Assembly: GCA_963556495.2 (NCBI GenBank)
Contig: OY747701.1
Location: forward strand, 41,494,001 to 41,558,000
DNA from: Valencia hispanica
Lineage: Eukaryota; Chordata; Actinopteri; Cyprinodontiformes; Valenciidae
Direction: 5' to 3'
Length of the DNA: 64,000 nt
Shown piece after piece: positions 29,693 through 40,850 of the stretch. The notes under the pieces are model-generated. The model searched no databases. It saw nothing but the letters and a program-made list of their open reading frames with translations, and was not told the origin of the DNA. A program made the translations under genes and the position numbers. Position 1 is the first letter of the stretch, and the number at the start of each line of letters is the position of its first letter.

Positions 29693-30687
29693 TCACAGGG
29701 AGACATGCTGACCCACTGGGGACCCCACACCCAGAACAGTGTGGGTCATTGTAGAAGCCAAGATGTCAAGCTTGTACAATAATGCAAAAGTGTGTGGAAA
29801 TGTCCAGCTTGCCGTAGCACAGATCTCCTGAACAGATGGCCCCCTAAAGAGGGCCCTTACAGGGTCCGCCTCACGACACAAAGAGCTGGTAACTTCTGTG
29901 AAGGCCCTTTGTTCTGTCCACCTATCCTCTCAGGACACAAACTGGACACAGCTTATTTAGCCCTCAGATGAGGTAAAAGGGGGTGGAGAGAAAGCTGTGA
30001 GAACAATGGGAGAAAAAGAGCCCACCACTTTAGGCACAAAGGCCAGGTCGGGCTTCAGAGACACCCTCACGTCACCCAGTGCAAACTGGATGCTGGATGG
30101 AAGCAGAGAGTGCCTGCATATCACTGACCCATTGGGCTGATACCAAAGCCAGGAGCAACACTTCCTTAAATGATGGAGGCACTGAAAGGCCTGTCAGCAC
30201 CAAGGAGCGATCCCTTCATAAACCTGCACACCAGGGGGTGCTGGCTTGCCAGCCTAAAACCCATGTGGCAGGCAGAAATTGCGGCCAGGTAAACCTTAAT
30301 TGTGGAGAACGCCTTTTTTTTGTCCAGCAGCTCTTGCAAAAAAGACAAAATGGCATCCACTGGGCACTGGAAAAAGAGAATATCCCTATTCTGACCCGAT
30401 TCAAACACCCTCCATTTAGAGTCATATAGGGCCCCAGTGGAGGGAGCTCTAGTGTTCTGAATAGTTTGAATGACTGCTTGGGCCAGCCATGCTGACTCTA
30501 AGCTGTGCCACTCATTGTCCAGGCCCACTGGGCTAGGTGCTCCGTATACGGATGGAAAATTGTCTCCCCCGCCTGAGACACCAGATCCCTGTGGGGCGGT
30601 AATTTCCAGGACCTGAAAAATGTCTGCCAACCAATGCATGGAGGGCCAATGAGGGGCCACAAAAATGAGCGTATTGGCGCTGAGCAC
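29693..30687 (-). pseudogene. DIRS tyrosine recombinase remnant
   Basis: A 173-residue frame (30,687-30,166) matches the N-terminal core-binding part of DIRS recombinases: TGALYDSKWRVFESG, ILSFLQELLDKKKAFSTIKV, then YLAAISACHMGF and HPLVCRFMKG. A second piece (29,881-29,693) resembles the C-terminal catalytic end (VQEICATASWTFPHTF). The intervening region with most catalytic residues is frameshifted. These proteins join the circular cDNA to the genome without DDE chemistry, so target duplications are not expected and none is seen. Confidence 0.8.
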
Positions 30688-30711
30688 GTAGCCTGAGCAG
30701 GGTAGGGGGTA

Positions 30712-32223
30712 TCAGTGCAACTGGGGGAATGTATAAAGCAGAGTGTTCTCCTTGGATGCAAACTGGTCCACTCCTGCCAGGCCAAACCGAATCCAGATCT
30801 GCCCCACTACAGCTGGATGCAGAGTCCAGTCCCCACACAGGGGTGCCCTCCTGGACAACAGGTCTGCTCCCCGATTCAGGACACCCAGGATGTGGGTGGC
30901 TCTGATCAAGAGGAAACGCCTGCTGCACGATAGGATCAGTCTGCGTGCCATCATGTGTATGAGGCGGGAGCGCAGAATCCTCTGGCAAATCATGTAGGCC
31001 TTGTCTGTTCTCACCAGGACATGATGGTCTACAAGGAACGGCAGGAAGTGTCTCAGGACAAGAAAGACCGTGAGCAGCTCTACATAAATAATGCGTGTTC
31101 CCAAGAGCTCTCTGCTCCACACAGCGGCCCTCGAGAAGCCCCCCCCCCCCCCCCCCCCCCATCCAGACAGACTTGAATCTGTCATGATTACTCTCCTGGA
31201 AAGGACCACCCCTAAGGGCACTCCCTATGCCAGTAAAGACGGGTGGCGCCAGCGGTGGAGCTCCATGAGCCCCACTCAATGGTAACCTTCAATCTACGCT
31301 CTCTGTGGTGCACTGGAGACAGTCTCAGGACAGCCACCCAGCACTGAAACTCCCACATGTACAGGCGGCCTATTGGCACCACCACAATGGATGATGCCAT
31401 TAGACCCAGCAGTCGAAAGCACAGCCCGAACTGCACCGATCCATGGAGGCGAAGGCCAGGATCGGAGTGCGCTTACGCACGGCACCATGAAGTGGGCTGT
31501 AAACATTTCCGAGTCCAGATTCAAACCCAGAAAAGAGAGAGGGATAACGTACTTTTTTCCTGGTTTATTCTGAAACCCAGGCCACACAAATGTTGGATCA
31601 CTATCTGTGTGTGAGATGCAGTGTCTATCTGTGTGTGGAGCCAGTTGTTTAAATACATACCCAGCCAGATGCCCCTCCTTCTGAAAGGGGCGATCGTCGT
31701 CTCCGTACACCGCAAAAACACCCTCAGACTCAGGGAGAGACCGAAGGGAAGAACAGTGTATTCTAAACAAATTCCCCGAAAGGCAAGCCTAAGATATGTC
31801 CTGTGTGGGGGGTACACAGTAATATGAAACTACGCGTCTTTCAGATCAACTGAAGTGAACCAATCGCCCTGACGTATCAGACGCAGGAGGGATGCATGTG
31901 TCAGCATTCTGAACTTTGGCTCAGAGCCCTTAGATCCAGGATTGGGCAAATACCATTCTCTTCCTTTGGGGACCAGAAAATACCTGTAGTAGAAGCCACT
32001 CTGAGCCTGCTCGGGAGGTACTACGCATATTGCTCATTTTTTCCAGTAGGGAGGAAATTTCCCCCTGAAGGATGCGAGCTGATGCTCCCTGAGCATGAGA
32101 GAGCAACATGCCAGAAAACAGAGGAACTGAGGCAAACAGAAGCTTGTATCCTCTTGTTTTTAGCACCCAGTCTGAAGCCGAAATCACTGCCCATTGCTGC
32201 ATTTGTATGGAAAGTGGAGACAC
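30712..32223 (-). pseudogene. DIRS reverse transcriptase / RNase H remnant
   Basis: Fragments in order on the minus strand: the N-terminal RT region near 32,223-31,930 (phrase SDWVLKTRGYKLLFAS); the RT palm at 31,817-31,521 (YLRLAFRG, EYTVLPFGLSLS, then YLNNW); and RNase H at 31,190-30,712 (MTDSSLSGWGG, LLTVFLVLRHFLPFL, VRTDKA, HILGVLNRGADLLSR). The catalytic box that should read YLDDW is YLNNW, so both metal-binding aspartates are lost. The pieces are separated by frameshifts and stops. A 20-base C-run at about 31,140-31,160 encodes the poly-Gly in the RNase H part. Clearly non-functional. Confidence 0.85.
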
Positions 32224-32600
32224 AGCTTATACAGCTGCCACACACAGTGGAACTGCTCTCACTGAACATGCATGAGCACAGCCTCGGCAAAAGGGGGCAG
32301 CCTGTAGGTCACCTGAAAGCCCTGCCTGGCAGCTGAGCACTTTTGAAGGCAGTGTGGGGGGTGTGGAGGACGTTGCCGACAGCCGTGGTTGCAGGTGGGC
32401 TGCCACCAGTGGTTCCTTCCGGAGCATGGCAGCCTTCTTGATGCCTTTGAAATCCAGCAATCAGGTCCCTCTGCTAAAGGGGCAGTCACCAAAGGAGGTT
32501 TTCACCTCCTTGTGGAGCTCTGGGAAGACAAGAAGAAGTGGCCTTGCTGCCCTTGTGGACTAAGGCAACTTCTTCCCCTCATAGTGGGAGACCTTACAGT

Positions 32601-33264
32601 CTAAGTCATGAAGGTCTCCCATGGGATGTTCAGCCTGGACGCAGCATGTTTGCCCACAGACTGCATGTCCAGGTGTGTGTCAGGGAAGGCCGCTCCATCC
32701 CGTGGAGAGAACGAGACACCCGGCTGTGCCGCCTCAGCTACGGGAAGGAACACATCCTCGTCATCCTCTGATATGAGGAGCCCATCGGTGTGCTCGAGGT
32801 TGTCCTTGTTTTCTAAGGCCAGCACGTCTTCCACGGGCTTGTTCACATTGGGCAGGCCAAGCTGGGAACCCTTGCTAGACGTGGCATAAGGCTCCGGTCC
32901 CTAGAGGGCATGGCTGTTGAGACACTGTTGAGGTGGTGGCCCAGTTGTTGGCAGATAAGGGTCCTTCCCCGACAGGCTAGCTTGGAGCGCTAGCCATTGA
33001 AGGAGGCTCTTCAGGGTAAAGCACGCACAGTGCTCGCATGTCAATGACCAACCTGGGATGTTCCAGCATGAGGCAGCCCGAGGAGACCTGTTGTGGGTCC
33101 TTGCTTGATAGTTTATTCCAACAGGTACCGAGGCGATGTATGAAGCGATTTCCATGGTGGTAAACTGGTGTATTTAACCGAAGTATGAGGGCAGCATGCA
33201 CAGGAAATAAAACAGTGTAAAGATTGGTGTGTGAAGACTGCACAAATGTGCCCCAACCTTGCAA
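32601..33264 (-). pseudogene. DIRS gag-like remnant
   Basis: The first coding segment of the DIRS copy. A fragment of about 80 residues (32,846-32,601) is acidic, with an EDDEDVF run, and upstream frames are short and shifted. The position before the RT and the phrase MNKPVEDVLALENK suit the capsid-like first protein of DIRS elements, which is poorly conserved, so the call rests mainly on context. No intact reading frame remains. Confidence 0.45.
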
Positions 33265-33523
33265 GCTAGCATTCGGCGATGGAGAAACAGGTAACCGGTT
33301 CCAGTCTGTGAACAGTTAAGCTAGGTAGCGACAACCAAAAGGAGAAGAGGTGATTGAAAGTCCCTGCATCGGGACGCATGCTACTTACAGAGAGGCATGT
33401 GACAAGGACGCCATGATCACCAGCCAATCATGATTGGCGTAATGAGATAAGTGTTTGTGAGAATTTCGCAGAGGGCCGTATCTCATAGTGAGACATCGAA
33501 ACAAATGTTCTGAAAGAAAACCC

Positions 33524-36500
33524 CATGATTCTGATGTGAATTATTTTCAATGGCAATATCATTGACATTTCTTTAAGCCTGGATCAAGATATGTTTGACA
33601 TAGACTGCAAGGACTGATCCAATAGTTGACATTGACAAAAATTCACTACTTTTTCTTGAAATTAGATAATTATTTATTTCTTTATTACATTATTTAAACA
33701 TGGATTTTTTATATATTTTTATTTTAGCTACCTGTATAACCAAGTGTTACATGTAGCTACAATTTAGACTTTAACATTGTTTTCACTGCATGCAGACGGA
33801 AACAACATGAGTAGGGTAGTCACAATACTAAAATTTGAAACTCGATACTGATTTTTCTTCCCTGCCAACCTGTCAAAATTTAAAGTACTTCCAAATAACA
33901 CTGTTATGCTTACCCTACCTAAAGAGGTTCACATATGTGTCCCTTTCTGGATGTACTCACCATATTCGAGTTTATAACTTTCTGCTCATTAATTTGGTCA
34001 GGTGACGCTGCAGGGAGGAGAGGGGCTGAGTGTCTGTTACTGCAGGGCTGGTGCTGGAATAAGTTCTACAATTTGGACAAATTTGAATGTGTCAGTTTGT
34101 ATGAATTTTGACAAAAATGTGTATTTTTTATTTGTACATTTTTAGTATAGATTTTATTGAAATATCTATTATTTTGACAACCTTAGACATGAGTAGTCAC
34201 TGCCACTAACTGTTTAGTGATTAATGGAAAGTGTCGTGAACTAATGGCTGGGTTTAGGTGGATATCAGAATGGTCTGGTTTTAAGTCAAATTTGTTTCTG
34301 ATTGATCAGATTTCATCTACTACAAAGGGTAGACTTATTGTCACTGTAGGGCAAAAACCTTGTATCTCATTTTTCGGTTCTTGTGAAATTCAGCTCTACT
34401 GATCACCTTTTTACATCTGGCTGGATTTTTGACACACTTTTGGTAAGAATTAACAAAAAGAGCATCCTACCTTGACTAAGCAGTGTAAATTTACTTTTAG
34501 AAGAAAGATGTCCTGAAAAGTTCGAGTAGAGATAGGATAGTGATGTTGAAAGACATTTTTTTCTGTTTCATTCACTCTTTGTGACTTACCTTCAGTTTTT
34601 GGGATATTTTAATACATTAACAAATCCATGATGACACTGATAGCCTGATGAATTTTTGCTAAGTTAAGAGCATACTTGCATAGAAACGTTCTGATAGCCT
34701 GTAGAGTGCTAAAAGATCTCAAAAAGCAACACAACCTGTCCTGATCCAAATAAATTCAAAAACAGATGAGGAACCAAGTACAGTTAGGGTCATGAAATTG
34801 CACAAAGCTCTTAATATTTTCACGGAAATTACCACAATAAAAACTGTTCATACTCTTGTATTGCTTAAGAACAAAGACAAAATCTCCACAAAGCTTGCTC
34901 ACTATATTCAAGCTGATTGAGACACTATGGCTTGGGCTTTAACATGGCCTTCATGTTTAAAAAACATTTAAATGTGGCAAAATAAAAACGTTATGCGAAG
35001 AAGACTGAGCCAAAATTTCTCTACAGTGATGTGAGCGATGCAGTGACAGTTATTGCAAACCGAGGGCAGCTGTTACCGCAAAGGGTGGCACAACAAATTA
35101 CTATGTTAAGGGACACTCCCTTTTCCACTTTATAGATGGCTTTAAGGAAAACACGAAGCTCAATAGTTTTATATAGTTTGAATGGTTTTAGTTTTTAATA
35201 GTTTTTTAGTCTTATTTATATGACTTGTATCCAAACCTAACGATAAAAGCAGTTTAAAACTTAATAAATGTTAAAGTACACTTGTATTTACTTGTTTCAA
35301 TATATGGTGTAAAATTGTGAAAATTTGTTTATTAGATTGAAGGTATTATTGCACCAATAAGTAAAAAAGGGGCTACAATAGTCCATGGTAAAAGATACAC
35401 AAACCATAAACACACTCCACTTCATCTGCGTCTGTGTCTAATGACGTGTGTGAGTAATTACTTTAAGTCCGATGTGTGCGGCCATTTAAGTGTCTCTGCT
35501 CATGTATGTTTTTATCTAGGCTTTCGGCTCTGTCTGTGTGAGCAATGAGTATGTTTAATGGTGTGTGTGAAAATAATCACTTAATCGCCGCTTCCTCCAT
35601 TTGAAAGGTGTGTGTAAGTGTTAATGTGTGTGACTCTTGGTGTAATGGTCTCAATGTAAATGGAGGATACTATGAGGGGCGAGGAGTTCTGGAAAAAGAG
35701 AAGAAAAATAGCTAAAATGAATGGTTTGACGGCATTAAAAAGGACTGAAATGGATAAAAAGGAAAACAGAAGACAAAACACTGGACAGACATTGAGGGAG
35801 AACCTCTGGAAGAAGACACACCCTTCCTCTTTATTTCTATCTCTAATTCTCCACTACAACCCTTCCTTCCAATCTAGCTCTCCAAACCGTCGGCCTGTGA
35901 ATTTATAGTTGGCCCAATGATTGCTTCCCAGGCCATGATGGCTGTAAATTGCTTTGCCATTTGGTAAATGCTGGCAGTTAGAAGGTATACAAGTAATTAT
36001 TTCCGCTTGTGCTGATTGAGACATAATTCCAGACGAGGTCCTGGAAAAATGACAGCATTTTGAAACAACTCTGTTTTAATTTCCCAGCATTCCTAATTAG
36101 AATCTGTTTGAACATGGGAGTTTTTTATGTGGTTTCCTCCAATGGGGCCAGAAATAATTAAACTGTCAAGGGGAAATAAATACGTATAAACAAGGCATAA
36201 TTTTTACAGAGCGCAGCACCTTGTCAGGCCATGACTTTTTGTAAAGAAAAAGAATGTGAGGAGCAATACAGGGACACAGAGGACACACTGATGGCATGCA
36301 TAAACACATATACACACACAACACACCTAATCTGTAGGTCTGTACATTTCTAAAATAACCAATAAACTTACATTTTAAGTTTCTGTTAATCCTTCATTTT
36401 TTATTTATTTTTCATCTATTTCCTTTTTATTAATCGAGGGTAATCCTAATGCAGCAATAAAAAGAATCATGCACATTGAAAATCATTTGCTATTCAGAAA

Positions 36501-37883
36501 AAAATACATGTAATTCTATGCCATATTTCAGCACGAGATTACATGACTCTGCAACATGACAGGAAACACAAATGTTAAAACAACAATTAAAATGAGCTAA
36601 ACTAACAATAAAACACGGTGATAGATTCTCTACACCCACCAATTTCTCTAGATATTGCTTTATTTGAGGTGAAAAACGTTAATTCTGGATCTTTCCACAT
36701 TGATAATTTGGTTTCTTTGGGGTGATTTTTGCCTGTTTGGTTGTTTCTTTCAGACATTACAAAAAAGTTTAAACTCCAGGTTTTCAAATGATCTACGTAA
36801 TAAAAATGATCTGGTCTAAAATAATTTAAATCTAACCTCAAGTGCACAAAAAAAACTCCACATATCACTATTTATGAAACAAATACAAAACTGAGTCCAG
36901 CATTACTGCCAACATAGAATTTGAGAAAGAAATTAGGAGCAAGCATAAATCTACAAAGCCATAATTCTACATATTATGTTTGTCTGGACCAAACAGTTGT
37001 GTGTTAGCATAATGCCAGAGGGGATTGATATCAGCAGTGATCTCATGCTTTGTCTACATGTAGCCGGGTATCTAACAGAACAAATATCTTTTTCTATGAT
37101 TTGGCCTGTCATCCAAACAAAAACGCAGATTTACTGCAACAAAAACGAATCTTTCTAAAAACTCCGGCCAAAGTGAAGATCTGCGTTTTCTCCATTTTAA
37201 GTGTTTGCATGTGGACTGAAATAACCAGAGTTTTAGGCTCCTCAATGTCAATTTCTGGACAAAAATGCTCCGATATCACTTGTGCAACCTGTGTTTACAC
37301 TCAGAAACAGCATTTATGCCCTCAGAGCTGCATTGGCATTATCATTTGTCCAAGCGCTTTTTGCTCGCTTGTTTTTACAAGCTTAATTACTGCAGCATGT
37401 AGAAGTTAGAAAGTATAACGTTTTTAAACTGAGTTTACGGAGTTTTAAAAAAAACAACGAGGTGGTGAGAATATTTGTTTGAAAAGTAAAAAGCTAAGTG
37501 TGTACATGGCTTTAGGGAATCAATTGTTGTTGCCCATGAATCTGGGAGGTTACAGACACATTTACAAATAGTCTGAAGTCCGTCATTCTGCGGTGTTAAA
37601 AGATTGTAGACAATTGGAAAACATTTGGGACAGCTGCCAATTCTTGGAGGGGGCATCCACAACTATGTTACCTCTCTGTCACGTAAAAGGATCCAATGAA
37701 GCTCTGGGAATAAGATTTTAGAGTTCTATCAGTGCCCCAAGCGGTCAGAATATCATTAGCATAATTATTTAGACAGTAGACGGTTTCAAGCATCAAGCAT
37801 CCCGAAGTGAAGTGTTTGTATAGTGTATTATGAGATTAGGTAATATTACAGGGTCACTGGTGTGATTTTCACATCATAGTTGC
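33524..37883. other. Mostly unique non-coding DNA
   Basis: No genes are recognised. A stretch near 33,810-33,860 (cacaatactaaaatttgaaactcgatac) resembles a decayed hAT terminal phrase but has no partner end. The segment 35,885-36,235 has CNE-like composition. The remainder is AT-rich unique sequence. Confidence 0.55.
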
Positions 37884-38301
37884 TAGGGATGTGTATTAGC
37901 AAAAATCTGGCAATTCGATATGTATCGCGAAACAGGGGAGACGGTACGATATATCGCGATATATCACAATACTATGAGTAAGACGATATATTGTGATTTT
38001 AAAAACTCAATTTAACTGTAGAAAAACTGTCACAGCATTCTAAACGCTCCAACCTGTTTCATACTTTAACACATCCAGTTTTATTACTAGATCTACTTGA
38101 TCCACTGGAACGAAGAAGGTGACAACAGCCACAAACTATCAGTCCTGCTTTTATTTTACTACAAAAATTACTGTCATCGTTAATGGTTCCATTCAAATCC
38201 CCCAAAAAAAAAAAAAGATATTTTCCCCCCGAATATCGATACAATATCGGGAAATAAAATATTGCGATATATCGGTGTATCTGTATTTTTTCACATCCCT
38301 A
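37884..38301. mobile_element. Non-autonomous hAT element (MITE), 418 bp
   Basis: The element starts TAGGGATGTG and ends CACATCCCTA, a perfect 10-bp inverted terminal pair. It is flanked by identical 8-bp direct repeats ATAGTTGC at 37,876-37,883 and 38,302-38,309, the target duplication length diagnostic of hAT transposases. The interior has inverted ATATCG-rich blocks (cgatatatcgcgatatatc on the left, gcgatatatcgg on the right), making it strongly self-complementary. It has no coding capacity and would have been moved in trans. Confidence 0.93.
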
Positions 38302-38331
38302 ATAGTTGCCTTAATTTTGTATTCGTGTAGT

Positions 38332-38440
38332 TAGGGGTGTAATGGTACAGGTATTTGTACCAAAAATGTACAGTACAGCCCTGTCGGTTTGGGACGCACG
38401 TATCTGGAATGAATACATTGCTTTATACCTGTTTTATACC
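38332..38440 (+). mobile_element. hAT-like terminal fragment
   Basis: Begins 'taggggtgtaatggtac' and continues 'aggtatttgtacc', a phrase common to one end of fish hAT elements. No opposite terminus or target duplication is visible, so it is a truncated relic lying 30 bp beyond the intact MITE. Confidence 0.45.
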
Positions 38441-38489
38441 ACAGCCATCATTATCTACAACACCTCATTAAAGAATTAATTATATGAGC

Positions 38490-38550
38490 TACAACAACAC
38501 TTAATTTCCCTCTGGGGTCAATAAAGTATTTTTGAATTGAATTGAACACA
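38490..38550 (+). mobile_element. LINE/SINE 3' tail fragment
   Basis: The phrase 'atttccctctggggtcaataaagt' followed by 'tttttgaattgaattgaa' is the familiar 3' end of a dispersed fish retroelement, closing in tandem GAATT-type repeats. Only the last 50-60 bp are present. Confidence 0.55.
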
Positions 38551-38984
38551 TGCAGGGTGTTTATGTGCAGAACTAAAACCACCAGAACAAAACAGATGAC
38601 TCCCAACTATCACTAAACTCTGCTATTTGGAGACATAAAAGTGTCATGCAGCTACAGTGAAGAAAGAAAGGTGGACCAAATCAAAAACAATAAGGTATGT
38701 ACCACTGCACTCAACTGATTTATTCACTTGAAACAACATCAAGCAGAATGTAAACGTCACAGCTAGTGAGTCCAAATGGGTGCCTGTGGCTTCCAATGAG
38801 CTAAAACCCTGTACATATAAAATGCAACTCCGAGGAATCACCGTTAATGAGAGTGGATTTTCCCCACAGCTGTTCATGTTGTATTCAGGTCCAGCTCCGA
38901 CAACATGTTGTCAAAATGCCAAAACTACTACCAACTTAAAGATTTTTTTCTTCTCAAAAATTGGCAAAGTCTCATTTAAAAATT

Positions 38985-40848
38985 TCAGAACATCAACACT
39001 GATCGTTTGTAGACGGTTATATTGTTGTATAATCTATCTGTTAAGACACCAATGTAGATAATAATTAATGCAGGCACATTGATAGATAATATTTTTGCAA
39101 ATGTGGTTGATGAGAAAATAAGTTGTGGGCTAATCATCAATAATTCCAGTGACCATCTGCCTGTATTTGCAACAATGCAAAAACAGTGGAAAAAACACAA
39201 GACCTCCCAAAACACAAAATTAGACAAATAACAGAACAGTCAATCCAGGCACTTAAAAATGAGCTAAAGAGCTACGATTGGAGTAAGGTCTACGTGGAAG
39301 ATGTTGATGTAGCCTATCATCTTTTATAACAGCAATAATAGGTCTTTACGATAAACATTGTCCTCTTGTGACAAAAATAATAAACAGGAATGCTGAAAAA
39401 AACATTGGCTTACAAAGGGTAATATAAATGCTTATAAGAAAAGAAATTTACAATATAAAGATTTCCTAATAAAAAGAACCAGTAAAACAGAGCTCAAATA
39501 TAAGTTACACAAAAACAAACTAACCAAATAAGAACAAATAAAAAGGGTTATTACACTAAATTACTAAACAACAACAAAAATATAAAGAATACATGGAAGT
39601 TATTAAACACAATAATCAGAAATAGAAATGAGAGATCCAATTTTCCTTCTTACTTTCTAAACACAGACAATGACTCTATAAATAATATGGTTTAGATTGC
39701 CAATGAGTTCAACAAATACTTTGTAAAATCTGGATCTGAACTGGTAAGGGCAATTAAACCTCCTAAAAATAGAGATAACATTAGTAAAATAAATATAGAA
39801 ATCATGGTTACAGTATTTTTGAAAGAAACAGATGAGAAAGAGATCATAGACATAGTGAAAAGTTTAAAAAACAACCATTCTAAGGACTCTTAACAGTATT
39901 GACATGGCATTTGTGAAAAACATAATTGTGTGTGTGGTACAACCTTTTGTTTTCATTTGTAAAATGTATCACCTCTGTCACCTTTCATTTGTTTAAAAAC
40001 AGGAATCTTTCCAAGTGAAATGAAAACAGCAAGGGTCATACCAATATTTAAAGCTGGAGATAAACATAGGTTTTCAAACTACAGGCCAATTTCTTTACTT
40101 CCTCAGTTTTCTGAAATACTAGAAAAAATCTATTCTGTTAGATTGGACAATTTCTTCACTAAACGTAATATTATGTATGACCAACAATATGGCTTTAGGA
40201 AAAATAAAACCTCTTCATTTGCGCTTATGGAATTTGTGAAAGAGTTAACAACCGCAATTGAAAAGAAACAGTATGCCATTGGAATTTTTCTGGATTAAAA
40301 AAAAGCCTTTGATACAGTTGATCATGAGGTATTGAAAGGTAAACTTCGAATGTATGGGGTGAGATAAGCTGCCCTCAGATGGCTCATTAGTTACTTGCAT
40401 AATAGAAAACGGTATGTTGAAATAAATCAGGTAAAATCTAAATTAATGAACATAAAGTTTGGAGTTCCTCAAGGTTCGGTTTTGGGACCATTATTATTTA
40501 TTTTGTATAATAATATTTGTGAAGTGTCCAGTTTGGTAAAAGCAATTTTGTTTGCCAATAATATAAATCTATTTTGTTGTAGTGACAACTTAAGAGGAGC
40601 TTTTGGATACAGCTGGAAAAGAACTTAATAAATTTAAGGGGTGGTTTGCTTAATAAGTTAACATTGAACTAAGTATATAGTATTGGGAAACAGAACAAAT
40701 AACACTAATAAGAAACTCCTAATAAATTATATAGAGATTGAAAGAGTGACCTTATGTACAGAGTAACGTGCATTACTTTCTATTGAATTGCAGTAATAAT
40801 TCTGCATTTAAATTTTAGTTATAATGGACTAAAGGGTTTTGGACGAAA
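38985..40848 (+). pseudogene. LINE: endonuclease end and reverse transcriptase (broken)
   Basis: From about 39,030 a degraded frame resembles the end of an APE endonuclease (TLIDNIFANVVDEK and SDHLPVFATMQKQ-like phrases). The RT follows: 40,020-40,298 (KTARVIPIFKAGDKHRFSNY, RPISLLPQFSEILEKIY, YGFRKNKTSSFALM), a stop at the FLD*KKAFDTVDH block, then 40,395-40,628 (GVPQGSVLGPLLFILYNN). The catalytic FADD box is FANN, so the enzyme is dead. The clade is uncertain: a CR1/L2/Rex1-type LINE is likely. It is interrupted at 40,849 by a Tc1 element and its last part resumes at 42,373. Confidence 0.8.
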
Positions 40849-40850
40849 TA

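Larger units (their letters stand above)
29318..33523 (-). mobile_element. DIRS1-like tyrosine-recombinase retrotransposon, internally degraded
   Basis: DIRS elements replicate by reverse transcription and insert as circles through a tyrosine recombinase, using inverted termini and an internal complementary region (ICR). All three sequence hallmarks are visible. The left terminus (29,318-29,490) and right terminus (about 33,365-33,523) are inverted copies of one another; both carry the phrase ATGTCTCACTAT and end their match near ATCTCATTAC. The ICR at 29,550-29,645 joins the complement of the outer left end (ggggttaggagtgtaacct) to the complement of the outer right end (acatttgtttcgatgtctc). 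Coding remnants run on the minus strand in the order gag-like, RT/RNase H, tyrosine recombinase, and the ICR lies at the 3' side as expected. At 4.2 kb it is shorter than intact elements, and frames are broken throughout. Confidence 0.88.
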
